Positions 37,259-45,217 of a stretch of 64,000 nucleotides of DNA are shown here, one piece after another. Each line of letters opens with the position of its first letter. The stretch's first letter is position 1. Source of the DNA: Cryobacterium sp. Y11 (GTDB lineage: Bacteria; Actinomycetota; Actinomycetes; Actinomycetales; Microbacteriaceae); contig NZ_PJJO01000061.1 of assembly GCF_002929535.1 (NCBI RefSeq), forward strand, positions 124,001-188,000. The letters run 5' to 3'. The position numbers were made by a program, and so were the translations under genes. A model generated the notes under the pieces. That model was given only the letters and a program-made list of their open reading frames with translations. It was not told the DNA's origin and did no database searches.

Positions 37259-37813
37259 ATGTGTGACTGGGTGATCAACTGGGGCGATGTCCCGACATGG
37301 ATCGGGGCAATCGGCGCTCTTGGTGCCGTTTTCTGGGCCATCTACCTTTATGCCAACAGTCTGCGGGACAATCGGCGCGCTCAGGCCCGCTTGTTGGCCC
37401 CTGTAGGCGGCGCGGTACCCGTACAGGCTCTGCCGGGTACGCCGGTCGAGCCCGAATCGGTTGGGGACAACGGTATGTTCGCTTTTACCCGGGACGGCAA
37501 GCTCGTAGTAGCGAAAGACATATTGAGAGCACGAGTGCGCCTCGTGTCAACTAGCGATGAGACCTTCTCGGGCCTCAGAGTGTGGCTGGTGCTTGGCGAC
37601 GGTCGTGAGGTGCACTTCCCACTCGGCTTCGACGAAGTGGCCCCCCATGAGGAGAAGGTGCGCAATGTGTACTACTCGCCGGGCCAAATTGGGGGCGGGA
37701 TGGATGTACAGCTACAGTTCCAGGACGCCAACGGGCGTTGGTGGGAACGAGTCAACGGTCATCCAGTTCGCGAACTCCGAAATGGTCCGAAACCGATTCC
37801 GTCTCGCGAATGA
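37259..37813 (+). CDS. Island protein with one N-terminal membrane span, unknown function
   Basis: 184-aa. ATG with TTGGAG about seven bases upstream. One span (residues about 14-32, WIGAIGALGAVFWAIYLYA) then a basic stop-transfer and a beta-rich domain with RVRLVSTSDETFSGLRVWLV and QLQFQDANGRWWER. Small anchored beta-domain proteins of this layout are common unannotated genes in actinobacterial islands and prophages. I do not recognise a named family. It is a one-gene cassette between R5 and the weak R6. Confidence 0.7.
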   Translation: MCDWVINWGDVPTWIGAIGALGAVFWAIYLYANSLRDNRRAQARLLAPVGGAVPVQALPGTPVEPESVGDNGMFAFTRDGKLVVAKDILRARVRLVSTSDETFSGLRVWLVLGDGREVHFPLGFDEVAPHEEKVRNVYYSPGQIGGGMDVQLQFQDANGRWWERVNGHPVRELRNGPKPIPSRE

Positions 37814-37836
37814 AGCAGTTTCCGCTGAATCGGGAA

Positions 37837-37854
37837 GGCGTGGAGTCCCGTCAC
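37837..37854 (+). repeat. ychF 3'-end repeat R6 (weak, core only)
   Basis: GGCGTGGAGTCCCGTCAC differs by one base from the TGGAGTTCCGTCAC core of the R1/R3 type; no good match outside it. It lies 24 bases after the preceding stop, the position expected for a cassette end. Confidence 0.45.
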
Positions 37855-37928
37855 AGTTCACTATGACCAAATCTGCCGGGGCGGGTGTGCTCGTCGAAGG
37901 TCGGTGACACGTCAATCGGGCTAAGCAG

Positions 37929-38633
37929 TCATGTATGGCTTGATTCGAGGCGCTGAACCAGCCAGTCGAGAATCCTCTTGCTCATGTGGTTTAGTGTTCG
38001 TATTCCTCCGATGTGACGTGCGAGAGATGGGCTCACTGCATAGTAGAAGCGGATCCCGGCTCGTCCGAGGGCTGTTCGGGCCATGTACGTATCACGGAAG
38101 TGGCGTAGGACGAGGACCTCGGGAGCATCGTAGGAACCGTAAACAGCGGTAGCTATGTAGCAGCCTCCGTTGCTACCTGATTTCTGCCCTTGAGGTGCTG
38201 GACTGATTGGAATCTCGTGTTCCCTCGCAAACGATTTGGCCTCTGACCAAACTGGGTTTCCTTCCACTGCGTGTCGAACCGACGGACTTGCATCTGAGGA
38301 CAGCATCAAGAGCGGCAGAGGGGCGATGCTTCTATCCGCAGCGAGGCGAATCCGATCGCGTTCTCCTGTAAACGCAAGCACGCTCATTGGCCCTTGTCCT
38401 GTCGATGACCAGTACTGAAGGTCTCCACGTCCAGGCTTGAAGCCGAACTGAGGGATCGACGCATCGTTCTGCAGAGCTCGCTGGTGAATGCGTTGCCAGT
38501 CAAGGCCCATGCCTTGATATGTCTGGATCAGGCCATCAACAAGCATCAGACGACTAGCTTCGAGGTGCCGATAGTTCGCCGGCATGAACTGCGACGATGC
38601 GTTTGGCCCGAGATTCCCCACCATTACCACCAT
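37929..38633 (-). CDS. Protein with C-terminal CFI-box (CYIATAxYGS) domain
   Basis: 234-aa. The C-terminal 75 residues begin GGCYIATAVYGSYDAPEVLV (Cys158) and continue LRHFRDTYMARTALGRAGIRFYYAVSPSLA, the CFI-box-CTERM domain found at the end of varied bacterial proteins, often near defence or secreted-protein genes; the final hydrophobic SPSLARHIG part may touch the membrane. The first 150 residues are not recognised. No ribosome-binding site precedes the ATG and the neighbouring IS21 remnant is upstream of it, so the N-terminus may be shortened. Opposite in orientation to most island genes. Confidence 0.7.
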   Translation of the reverse strand: MVVMVGNLGPNASSQFMPANYRHLEASRLMLVDGLIQTYQGMGLDWQRIHQRALQNDASIPQFGFKPGRGDLQYWSSTGQGPMSVLAFTGERDRIRLAADRSIAPLPLLMLSSDASPSVRHAVEGNPVWSEAKSFAREHEIPISPAPQGQKSGSNGGCYIATAVYGSYDAPEVLVLRHFRDTYMARTALGRAGIRFYYAVSPSLARHIGGIRTLNHMSKRILDWLVQRLESSHT

Positions 38634-38784
38634 GTACTTTCAGCAGCAGCAGAATCCAGCCGCCGCAGTTGGGCGAGGACGACTCGCTACCCGTTCAATT
38701 GATGGCCATCGTGGCCTTGTCGACGCCGATCTAAAACAGGGCCAATAGTGCCGTTTGAAAAGAGGACCACTATGTGTGCTTCTA

Positions 38785-39075
38785 CTATGCCGTATCGGGC
38801 GTCGGCTGGCGGCTCTTGAACCGGCAACCGGTGCCTTTTATGCTGATGAGGTCGGCGTGGTGCACGATCCGGTCGATCATCGCGGACGCGACGGTCGGGT
38901 CACCGATGACCTCGCCCCAGAAAAGGACAGTTTGCTCGTCATGATTAGCGATGCGTGTTCGTGTCTGCTCGCGCTGAGCTGGAAGAAACAGGTTCGCGCG
39001 GGACAATATGCTCCCGCATGAGCCGATGCGAGGTGAGTATGACCTGGAACGACCGCCAGGTGCACCGGTTTTGAT
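38785..39075 (-). pseudogene. IS21 family istB remnant
   Basis: Minus-strand fragments in two frames: FQVILTSHRLMREH near 39030-39070 and, after a frameshift, WGEVIGDPTVASAMIDRIVH, then HADLISIKG to a stop at 38785. These are the Walker-B-proximal and C-terminal parts of the IstB helper ATPase of IS21 elements. The P-loop half and istA are absent. Confidence 0.8.
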
Positions 39076-39244
39076 CCCAGAGTCACTTGGGTGCTCCCGG
39101 GTGGGAACTCGCCGAGCATTCCGCTACATAAGTCGTAGACAAACTCGTTCTCGATGGACTCAACAGACGTCCGCTCCTTTTTATGGTCGAGCCCGCAGCC
39201 CTGCCACTATCGCAACTTATCGCAGGCTGGGGCGTCCTAATCGC

Positions 39245-39250
39245 TAGAAT
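39245..39250 (+). promoter_or_regulatory. -10 box before leader ORF and large island gene
   Basis: TAGAAT followed by six bases and a GTG (39257), the leaderless geometry seen at ispH and others. Confidence 0.5.
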
Positions 39251-39256
39251 GCGGTT

Positions 39257-39295
39257 GTGAACTCGCGCATCATCGAAATACGTGATCAAGGATGA
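39257..39295 (+). CDS. Possible 12-codon leaderless leader peptide
   Basis: GTG at 39257 opens MNSRIIEIRDQG and stops with a TGA that overlaps the ATG of the large gene (ATGA). The six-base spacing from TAGAAT implies translation starts at the 5' end of the mRNA. Such a mini-ORF would couple ribosomes into the large gene, which has only AAGG directly against its start. Too short for composition to confirm coding. Confidence 0.4.
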   Translation: MNSRIIEIRDQG

Positions 39296-42200
39296 CTCGG
39301 CCCGGATATATCGATCGCAACAAGTTGCAGAGTTGGGCAGACACACGCCCCTCTCAATCCGAGTTCCCTCGTCTGATACGGCGCCTGATCCTTGAGACAA
39401 CGCCAGGTCTGGTCGAGCTTGGGATGCCCGCAGGCGATGGTGTGGCCGCCGGTGACTGGGACGGGTCTGTGCGGTCGACCAAAGCAACCGTCTGGGTTCC
39501 AGACGGCCTCTCTGTTTGGGAGTTATCCGTCAATTCCAGCCCGAACACCAAGGCCGATGATGACTACTCCAAGCGAACAGATACCCCAAATGGCACTCCC
39601 GCCGCTAATTCCACCTACGTCGAGGCGATCCTGCGGCCGTGGACGGCGAGGGCTGCATGGGCTACGGGCAAGCGGGGTGACAAGGTCTGGAAAGACGTAA
39701 AGGCTTTGGGGCTCGATGACATCGAGACGTGGCTTGAGGCAGCACCAATTACGTGGGCGTGGTTGTCCGAAGAACTGGGGCTTTCGCCATACGGCCTGCG
39801 CACTGGCCTGACATGGTGGCGCGGCTGGGCAGCTCAGACCAACCCCGCATTGACGCCGGGGGTTGTACGCGCTGGTCGAACTGACGCCGCGACGGCCCTC
39901 CAAGACCGACTTGCCAATTCCGGTTCTGTCACAACAGTCGCTGGCGCTTCGATGGAGGAGGTTTGCGCCTTCATCGCTGCGGTGGCCGTTGATCTGGACG
40001 AACGCGGCAAGGGGCAGATGCTCGCGCGACTCGCGTTCGTCGACGACATATCCACATGGAGGCAGTTGACCGCTTCGTCGCAACCGCTTGTCTTGGTCCC
40101 TCGCACTCCCGACCTCGCGAACGATATCCCCATTGGTGCGGGCCACATCTTCTATGTGCCGGTCTTGTCCAGCGAGGGTGCCGACATCACACTTCCAGCG
40201 TTGGACGCAGCCGAGGTTGCATCGGCGCTGAAGCGAGCCGGTGTCGCCGACCACGACAAGGCAGACTCGCTGGGCCGACTTGGCCGTCGCAGTTTGACCG
40301 GACTGCGACGAAACATGGCTGTGAAGGCCGTCCTGCATCGACCGACGTGGGCTGACGCCAATCCCTCGCGACATTTTCGATCGATCCTGTTGGCTGGCTC
40401 TTGGAATGATGACGTGGCAGGAGACCGCAAGGTCCTCGAGGTCCTTTCGGGAGCCGACTACGAGTCATTTAGAGAGGCAGTCACAGGGGTTGCCGACAGT
40501 GCAACTGATCCTTTAGCGATCCGCATTGACGGGGCATGGCATCTGGTGTCAGCGGTGGATGCGTGGATGCTGTTGGTGTCGAAACTCAATCACGACGACA
40601 TGAAGCGATTCGAGACAATCGTCGAGATGACCCTCGCGGAGGGCGACCCTGCTCTCGACCTACCGCGGGACCAGCGGTGGAGAGCATCGATGGAGGGTAA
40701 GACGCGGCGCTTCTCGAGCGACCTCCGTCGCGGTATTGCCCAATCGCTCGCTCTGTTGGGGATGTATGGGGAAACCGTCAATTGGTCAGGCGGAACATCG
40801 GGTGCAGACTTTGCGAACTATTTAGTACGTAAACTGCTCGACTGGGCGTCGACAGATGCGAGCGGGAAGGCGTGGCAATCGCTTGCTGACATCTTGCCGC
40901 TGCTCGCTGAGGCTGGGCCAGAAGCTTTCCTCGATGCTGTAGGAACAGCGTCTGCCGGCGACGACTCTCTCCTGGCCACGATGTTCCAGGACAATACGGA
41001 CGAGTCGGGGATCTTTTCGGGTGGAACTCCCCATAGCAACCTGCTCTGGGCGCTTGAGTGCGTGTCATGGTCCACCGACTATTTCGGACGCGCTGTCGAC
41101 CTCTTGGCGCGCTTGGACGAGATCGATCCAGGAGGCCGAATGTCAAACCGTCCATCCGCCTCGCTGGCCGCCATTTTCCGTCCGTGGCATCCCGACGCCT
41201 CGGTCGACCCTGACCGGCGCATTACAGTCATCGACACGTTGCGCCGAAGACATCCCGACAGCGCCTGGAAGTTGGAGTGCAGCATGCTTCCGGAGAGCCA
41301 CGGAACACACTTTCCGATCAGCTCACCAACGTTCCGAACTTGGAAGCCGGACAAGCTGACGGTGACATATGGCGAGATCTGGAAGGTGACCACCGCCGCG
41401 GTCGAGCGCTGTATCGAGGACGCCGGACGAGACGCGGAACGCTGGGCAATCATCATTGCTCATACCTCAGAAATGCAACCAGCAGATCGAGAACGCGTGG
41501 TGGCTGTCTTCGATTCGATGGCAGACCAGCCGGAGCTTGACAGTGACTTTAGAGACGCGGTTTGGCGAACACTTATGGACCTCATCGGCCGCCATCGCGA
41601 GTTTCCGGACGCTGCCTGGACGCTCCCGAACGATGAACTAGACAAGCTCGACACGCTGGCTACGCGCTACCTTCCGAAATCCGCATACCTTAGGCTGGTC
41701 GGGCTCTTTCAGTCATGGCATCCGTATATCGGCGCAAGCCGACAAGACGACTATGAAGCATTCGAGCGCGAACTCGCACGCCACCGCGTCGAAGCCATCA
41801 AAGAGATCGAAACCGAAGGAGGATTCGACTCCATTCGAAGGCTCGCGATCGACGCTTCGGTGCACGGTTCCGTTGGCATAGCCCTTGCGAATGTCGGCCC
41901 CTCTCACGATGTCGATCTTCTCAGTTGGCTCGCGTCCGACCATGAAAATCTAAACGGCACTGCGCTGTCGTACTTCTCAGCGCGCTATGCACTCGACGGG
42001 TTCGAGCTCATCACGGGTCTGCTAGATCGGGACGACCTCACGGTCGATCAGCGTGCTCGATTACTGCTGGTCGCCCGTGACAACCTGACGGAGGCTTGGG
42101 AAATGGCTGCCGCGGACCCCGAACTTGATGCTTATTACTGGGCGGCGTTCCAGCCGCTTGGCTTGGGGCAAGACTTCGATGGGATCGAAGAGGTTGCTGA

Positions 42201-43116
42201 GCGTTTGATACGAGCCTCTCGCCACGCAGACGTCTTATATTTTCTCAACCTGTATTCCCATATCGAGAAGGGTGAGCAGCGTCCGGCAATAGCGAAACTC
42301 ATCGTGCGAGCGTTGGACGGACTCCTAAAAGATCAAGCTCAAAGTGCGGTAGCTAGTGGGCTGGCAACCTGGGACTTCGAGCGACTGTTCGCCTATCTCG
42401 AGGCTATGCGGAACCATCTGGAGCCCGGCGACCTTATCCGCCTGCAGTGGTCATACCTTCCAGCGCTCGGATACGACGCCAAGATTCCTGCGTTGTCACA
42501 AAGCTTGGCCGCCGACCCGGCGGAATTCGTCGGTATCGTGTGCACCGTCTATCGCGCTCGGCCGAAGAGTGAAGACGGCGACGGCGACGGCGACGAGGAT
42601 CAGGATGGCGAAGACGGGCGGAATGCTTCAATGGCAAGCAATGCCTACCGCCTACTCAATGCATGGGATACGCCGCCAGGGCTCGTTGATGGCGTGATGA
42701 ACGCTGAGGCCCTTAGAGCGTGGCTAGAGCGGGCAATGGATCTCCTAGCGGAGCAAGGTCGGACCGAGGTTGGCCTGCAGCACATTGGGCAGGTGCTCGG
42801 TCACACACCACCTGATGCCGATGGCACCTGGCCCGGCCTCGTCGTGCGGGACCTGCTTGAAGAAGTGCACCTTGACCACATCGAATCTGGACTCTACCTA
42901 CACATTGTCAATGGCCGTGGTGTAACCAGTCGCGGGATGGAGGACGGCGGAGATCAGGAGCGCGCACTTGCTGCCGGCTATCGCGCTAACGCCGAGGCGC
43001 TGGCTGACGTAGCACCTCGAGTGGCAGGTCTGTTTAGGCGGATCGCTGTCTCGTACGAAGGCGATGCACGGCACAACGAGGGGGTCGCCGAACGCTTTCG
43101 ACTCGGATTCAACTAA
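39292..43116 (+). CDS. 1274-aa island protein with nuclease-like N-terminus, presumed defence effector
   Basis: The largest gene of the island. Residues 45-100 (PAGDGVAAGDWDG, a VWEL strand, then KADDDYSKRT) follow a pattern I associate with a family of very large defence-island proteins whose N-terminus looks like a restriction-endonuclease fold: candidate acidic residues D49, D55, D57 and E77 and K88. The remaining 1100 residues are helical, repeat-like, without an intact P-loop visible. A very acidic Asp/Gly tract lies near residues 1095-1111. It has its own promoter and a short overlapping leader ORF. The nuclease reading and the defence role are inference; the family has no name I can give. 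Confidence 0.7.
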   Translation: MTRPGYIDRNKLQSWADTRPSQSEFPRLIRRLILETTPGLVELGMPAGDGVAAGDWDGSVRSTKATVWVPDGLSVWELSVNSSPNTKADDDYSKRTDTPNGTPAANSTYVEAILRPWTARAAWATGKRGDKVWKDVKALGLDDIETWLEAAPITWAWLSEELGLSPYGLRTGLTWWRGWAAQTNPALTPGVVRAGRTDAATALQDRLANSGSVTTVAGASMEEVCAFIAAVAVDLDERGKGQMLARLAFVDDISTWRQLTASSQPLVLVPRTPDLANDIPIGAGHIFYVPVLSSEGADITLPALDAAEVASALKRAGVADHDKADSLGRLGRRSLTGLRRNMAVKAVLHRPTWADANPSRHFRSILLAGSWNDDVAGDRKVLEVLSGADYESFREAVTGVADSATDPLAIRIDGAWHLVSAVDAWMLLVSKLNHDDMKRFETIVEMTLAEGDPALDLPRDQRWRASMEGKTRRFSSDLRRGIAQSLALLGMYGETVNWSGGTSGADFANYLVRKLLDWASTDASGKAWQSLADILPLLAEAGPEAFLDAVGTASAGDDSLLATMFQDNTDESGIFSGGTPHSNLLWALECVSWSTDYFGRAVDLLARLDEIDPGGRMSNRPSASLAAIFRPWHPDASVDPDRRITVIDTLRRRHPDSAWKLECSMLPESHGTHFPISSPTFRTWKPDKLTVTYGEIWKVTTAAVERCIEDAGRDAERWAIIIAHTSEMQPADRERVVAVFDSMADQPELDSDFRDAVWRTLMDLIGRHREFPDAAWTLPNDELDKLDTLATRYLPKSAYLRLVGLFQSWHPYIGASRQDDYEAFERELARHRVEAIKEIETEGGFDSIRRLAIDASVHGSVGIALANVGPSHDVDLLSWLASDHENLNGTALSYFSARYALDGFELITGLLDRDDLTVDQRARLLLVARDNLTEAWEMAAADPELDAYYWAAFQPLGLGQDFDGIEEVAERLIRASRHADVLYFLNLYSHIEKGEQRPAIAKLIVRALDGLLKDQAQSAVASGLATWDFERLFAYLEAMRNHLEPGDLIRLQWSYLPALGYDAKIPALSQSLAADPAEFVGIVCTVYRARPKSEDGDGDGDEDQDGEDGRNASMASNAYRLLNAWDTPPGLVDGVMNAEALRAWLERAMDLLAEQGRTEVGLQHIGQVLGHTPPDADGTWPGLVVRDLLEEVHLDHIESGLYLHIVNGRGVTSRGMEDGGDQERALAAGYRANAEALADVAPRVAGLFRRIAVSYEGDARHNEGVAERFRLGFN

Positions 43117-43152
43117 CCCGATAAGGTGGCTTCAAACGCCCGTCTACACAAA

Positions 43153-43177
43153 GAATCTGATTGGCCGACTCAGATTC
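43153..43177 (+). terminator. Hairpin after the 1274-aa gene
   Basis: GAATCTGA (43153-43160) and TCAGATTC (43170-43177) with a 9-base loop, 36 bases after the stop. No T-run. Confidence 0.45.
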
Positions 43178-43245
43178 GGTCCGTCGAGCAGAACATGGTT
43201 GGTTCAGAGGCCAGTCCTAGAGCATCAGCTGTATGAGACACGTTC

Positions 43246-43533
43246 ATGTTCGCCATCAAAGTAGATGGCAAGGAGCAAACCTTTGACGATGGCGTCCCTG
43301 CGCCAGCCGACATGCCGTTCTCGTTCCCGTGGACCACGGGCTCAATGGGCAAGGTCCGGCTGAGGCTCCTGCAGTATCACTGGGCGAAGCGGGCCGCAAT
43401 GAATCCCGCGGTGTGGACACTCGAGACCACGGTTCGTTTCGACGGCGAATTCGTGGGCTGCCAAAGCATCGCGACGACGGACTATCTCGTGACCCGGACC
43501 GGATTGACAGCGTTCGATCGGCAGTACAGCTGA
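43246..43533 (+). pseudogene. GNAT acetyltransferase fragment
   Basis: 95-aa frame. The middle (ADMPFSFPWT, LQYHWAKRAAMNPAVWTLE and VRFDGEFVGCQSIATTDYLV) is the N-terminal half of a GNAT-family N-acetyltransferase of the RimJ/RimL type. The acetyl-CoA-binding GxGxG/A segment that should follow is absent; the frame ends after ten unrelated residues. The usual N-terminal 30 residues are also missing. Probably non-functional debris. Confidence 0.7.
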
Positions 43534-43564
43534 TATGTAGTCGTTTTTGTCAAGTGGGCAGGGT

Positions 43565-43603
43565 GAAGCGGCGCTCGGGCGGATCGTTCCCGGGCGCCGC
43601 TTC
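43565..43603. terminator. Strong GC-rich hairpin
   Basis: 15-bp arms 43565-43579 (GAAGCGGCGCTCGGG) and 43589-43603 with one G-T mismatch and a 9-base loop, 30 bases after the GNAT fragment. Confidence 0.6.
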
Positions 43604-43888
43604 TGCTGCTGGCTAAGCCCGAACTAGGCCTGTAGGACTATAGACCTACCTCGCCGCCGGACTTTAGGAATCGTGCGTCTGGGCGATGTAGACACTATCG
43701 GTCCGGAGCCAGCGCCGTCATGATCCATGTGAGCGATTCCACGACGAGGAGATCTGCCCTCGGTGCCGGCGGTCGCTGGAGGCTCACGGTGTCGCTGCCG
43801 TTCCGGACCGGGCCGACCCCTATGGTGAACCGACGCGCCGTGGGCGGGCCAAGTTTCGCGAATGGCTGAGGCGTCTGGTTCTGGTCTG
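43604..43888. other. Stretch without an intact gene; possible zinc-ribbon scrap
   Basis: One plus-strand frame near 43730-43888 codes EICPRCRRSLEAHGVAAV and ends RRLVLV with a stop at the next hairpin. The CPRC looks like half of a zinc ribbon, but there is no start and no family match I can name. Confidence 0.3.
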
Positions 43889-43928
43889 AAAGGCAGGTCT
43901 CGACCAACTCGGGTGGAGACCTGCCTTT
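43889..43928. terminator. Perfect 13-bp hairpin terminator
   Basis: AAAGGCAGGTCTC (43889-43901) pairs exactly with 43916-43928, loop of 14, with A/T runs at both ends. It lies 14 bases after the stop of the following minus-strand gene and should work in both directions. Confidence 0.75.
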
Positions 43929-43941
43929 AGTTGGCGGGCTG

Positions 43942-44538
43942 TTAGGCCCAGTCGCTCTCTCGGCCCGACTTCACGTCCATCCATAGCCCGGAGCCTACGA
44001 AACGATTTATAACCTCGGGCGCCTTTTTCGTCTTCCACCACACGCGGCCGGTCGTCGAATCCCGTTTGGCTCCAGTGATTGTTCGGACGTACTCCGGATG
44101 CACGGCCCCCTTTGTTGTGCCGACGAGGAGCGCGCGCTCATTAATGGCTCGGGTGATGGTGGAGTCGGAGACCTCCCAGACTCCCGTCCACGCGCGGCGT
44201 CGCATCAGAGGGGTAAGGCCATAAATGTTCGCGTAGTCGGCCCCTGCGTGGGTGCGCAGGACAATGCCGTGCTGATCCTTAATCTCGTCTTCGCGGAGAC
44301 CGAGGAGGCTAACGCGGAAAATCGGCTGTGCGGTGGGCCACTGGGAGGAAGCGACATAGCGAGTACTCGTGGCGTACTCTTCTACCTCCGCAAGGTCGAT
44401 GCGGATACTGCGGCCTGATCCAACATTGGCGAAAAGGCCTGCACGGACCAGAGCTAGGGTCTTCTTGTCCGTGATGTTGGTGACGCCAAAGGCGGTGTTG
44501 AGGAAGTCAGCTGCCTGAGTGGTTGAGATCTTAAGCAT
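43942..44538 (-). CDS. Island protein of unknown function, possible HTH N-terminus
   Basis: 198-aa. GAAGGG ribosome-binding site before the ATG. The first 55 residues (TTQAADFLN...ALVRAGLFANVGSGRSIRIDLAEVEEY) have the size and Gly-x-Gly/Arg turn of an excisionase/MerR-like DNA-binding domain. The rest, with YANIYGLTPLMRRRAWTGVW and TGRVWWKTKKAPEVINRFV, is not recognised. If it is an excisionase-like protein it would be relevant to element mobility, but this is a weak inference. Upstream at 44590-44624 are two short inverted repeats that may be its operator. Confidence 0.6.
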   Translation of the reverse strand: MLKISTTQAADFLNTAFGVTNITDKKTLALVRAGLFANVGSGRSIRIDLAEVEEYATSTRYVASSQWPTAQPIFRVSLLGLREDEIKDQHGIVLRTHAGADYANIYGLTPLMRRRAWTGVWEVSDSTITRAINERALLVGTTKGAVHPEYVRTITGAKRDSTTGRVWWKTKKAPEVINRFVGSGLWMDVKSGRESDWA

Positions 44539-44589
44539 TTCTGCCCTTCGTGACGTGGTCCTACCGACTCGGCTGAAGGTGCGGTACCA

Positions 44590-44624
44590 CTAGGAAACCT
44601 AGCACGGCGTGCTTGAATTCAAGC
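44590..44624. promoter_or_regulatory. Paired palindromes upstream of the 198-aa gene
   Basis: CTAGGAAACCTAG (44590-44602) and the perfect 14-bp palindrome GCTTGAATTCAAGC (44611-44624), 50-85 bases before the start codon. Candidate operators for autoregulation. Confidence 0.4.
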
Positions 44625-44766
44625 AAGGTGTGCCAGATTATCTCCCACACTTGCCCCGGCCGGCAACCGACTGTGCCGTCCTGTCGAGCGTTGCAAACGC
44701 TGTACATGTGCGAGTCGGCCTCAATCGTGAACTAGCGAGGACACTTGCCTGCTCGTCATGGGTGAG

Positions 44767-44802
44767 GACGGCGACGTCGTCGAATTTAGGTTTAACGTCT
44801 AA
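44767..44802 (+). repeat. ychF 3'-end repeat R8: canonical YchF terminus
   Basis: Codes [11 protein letters not shown] and stop, preceded by GTCATGGGTGAG, which parallels the GTCATGCAA before R0. FNV is the normal YchF ending (E. coli ends FLFNV). Synonymous changes to R0 are many (GTCGTCGAATTTAGG for GTGGTGGAGTTCCGC), so it comes from a different allele. There is no ychF body upstream of it. Confidence 0.8.
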
Positions 44803-44896
44803 TCAGGCCGGCCAAGGCCGCTTCTTGCAGGTCGAGGAGGTCCGCCAGAGCCTTTTCTGATGGTCGAGGAGGCCCGCGAGGGCCGTCTCGAGCGCG
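44803..44896. other. Non-coding junction between R8 and HigA fragment
   Basis: Imperfect repeats of GGTCGAGGAGGCCCG (44839 and 44859) and nothing else recognisable. Confidence 0.3.
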
Positions 44897-45217
44897 GTGT
44901 CCGTCGGTGTGCCGCCTCGCCGCATCAACGAGGTCGTGCACGGCCAGCGTCGAATCACCGTGAACACGGCTCTCCGCCTGGCCAGGTACTTCGGCACCTC
45001 GGCGCAATTCTGGTTGACGTTGCAGGACCGGCATGACCGCGATGTTGCCGAGGATCGCATGGCTGAGCAGATTGCGGCAATCACTCCGCGCCGCCCGCGG
45101 GACAAAGACCCTTCTTTCGAGGCACGGCGAACCTGGTGGGCGGAGAGCGGACTAGCATTCGGTTATGCTCACGGTCGACTCGCTCAGGAACCTCCTCGCA
45201 ACGGGCCGTTCGGGTGA
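44897..45217 (+). pseudogene. HigA-type antitoxin fragment (N-terminus missing)
   Basis: The frame opens at a GTG and reads GVPPRRINEVVHGQRRITVN, then TALRLARYFGTSAQFWLTLQ, the second half of the XRE helix-turn-helix and the tail of HigA antitoxins. The first 30 residues of the family, holding the first HTH helices, are absent, and about 35 foreign residues follow where HigA should end. No HigB toxin is adjacent. The next gene starts inside it, so it is almost certainly a relic. Confidence 0.75.
45153..45158 (+). promoter_or_regulatory. -10 box for leaderless DUF6493-like gene
   Basis: TAGCAT, six bases, ATG at 45165; no ribosome-binding site. Confidence 0.5.

Noticed and set aside
38632..38748. 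Plus-strand mini-ORF starting MYFQQQQNPAAAVG
   Set aside because: No ribosome-binding site, overlaps the start of the CFI-box gene, no family resemblance.
42571..42615. GACGGCGACGGCGACGGCGA tract inside the 1274-aa gene, similar to the left end of the ychF repeats
   Set aside because: It is a low-complexity Asp/Gly codon run without the GGAGTTCCG core and lies inside a coding frame.
43436..43460. CGACGGCGAATTCGTGGG in the GNAT fragment resembling the repeat core
   Set aside because: It codes a normal GNAT stretch (FDGEFVG) and lacks the right side of the repeat.
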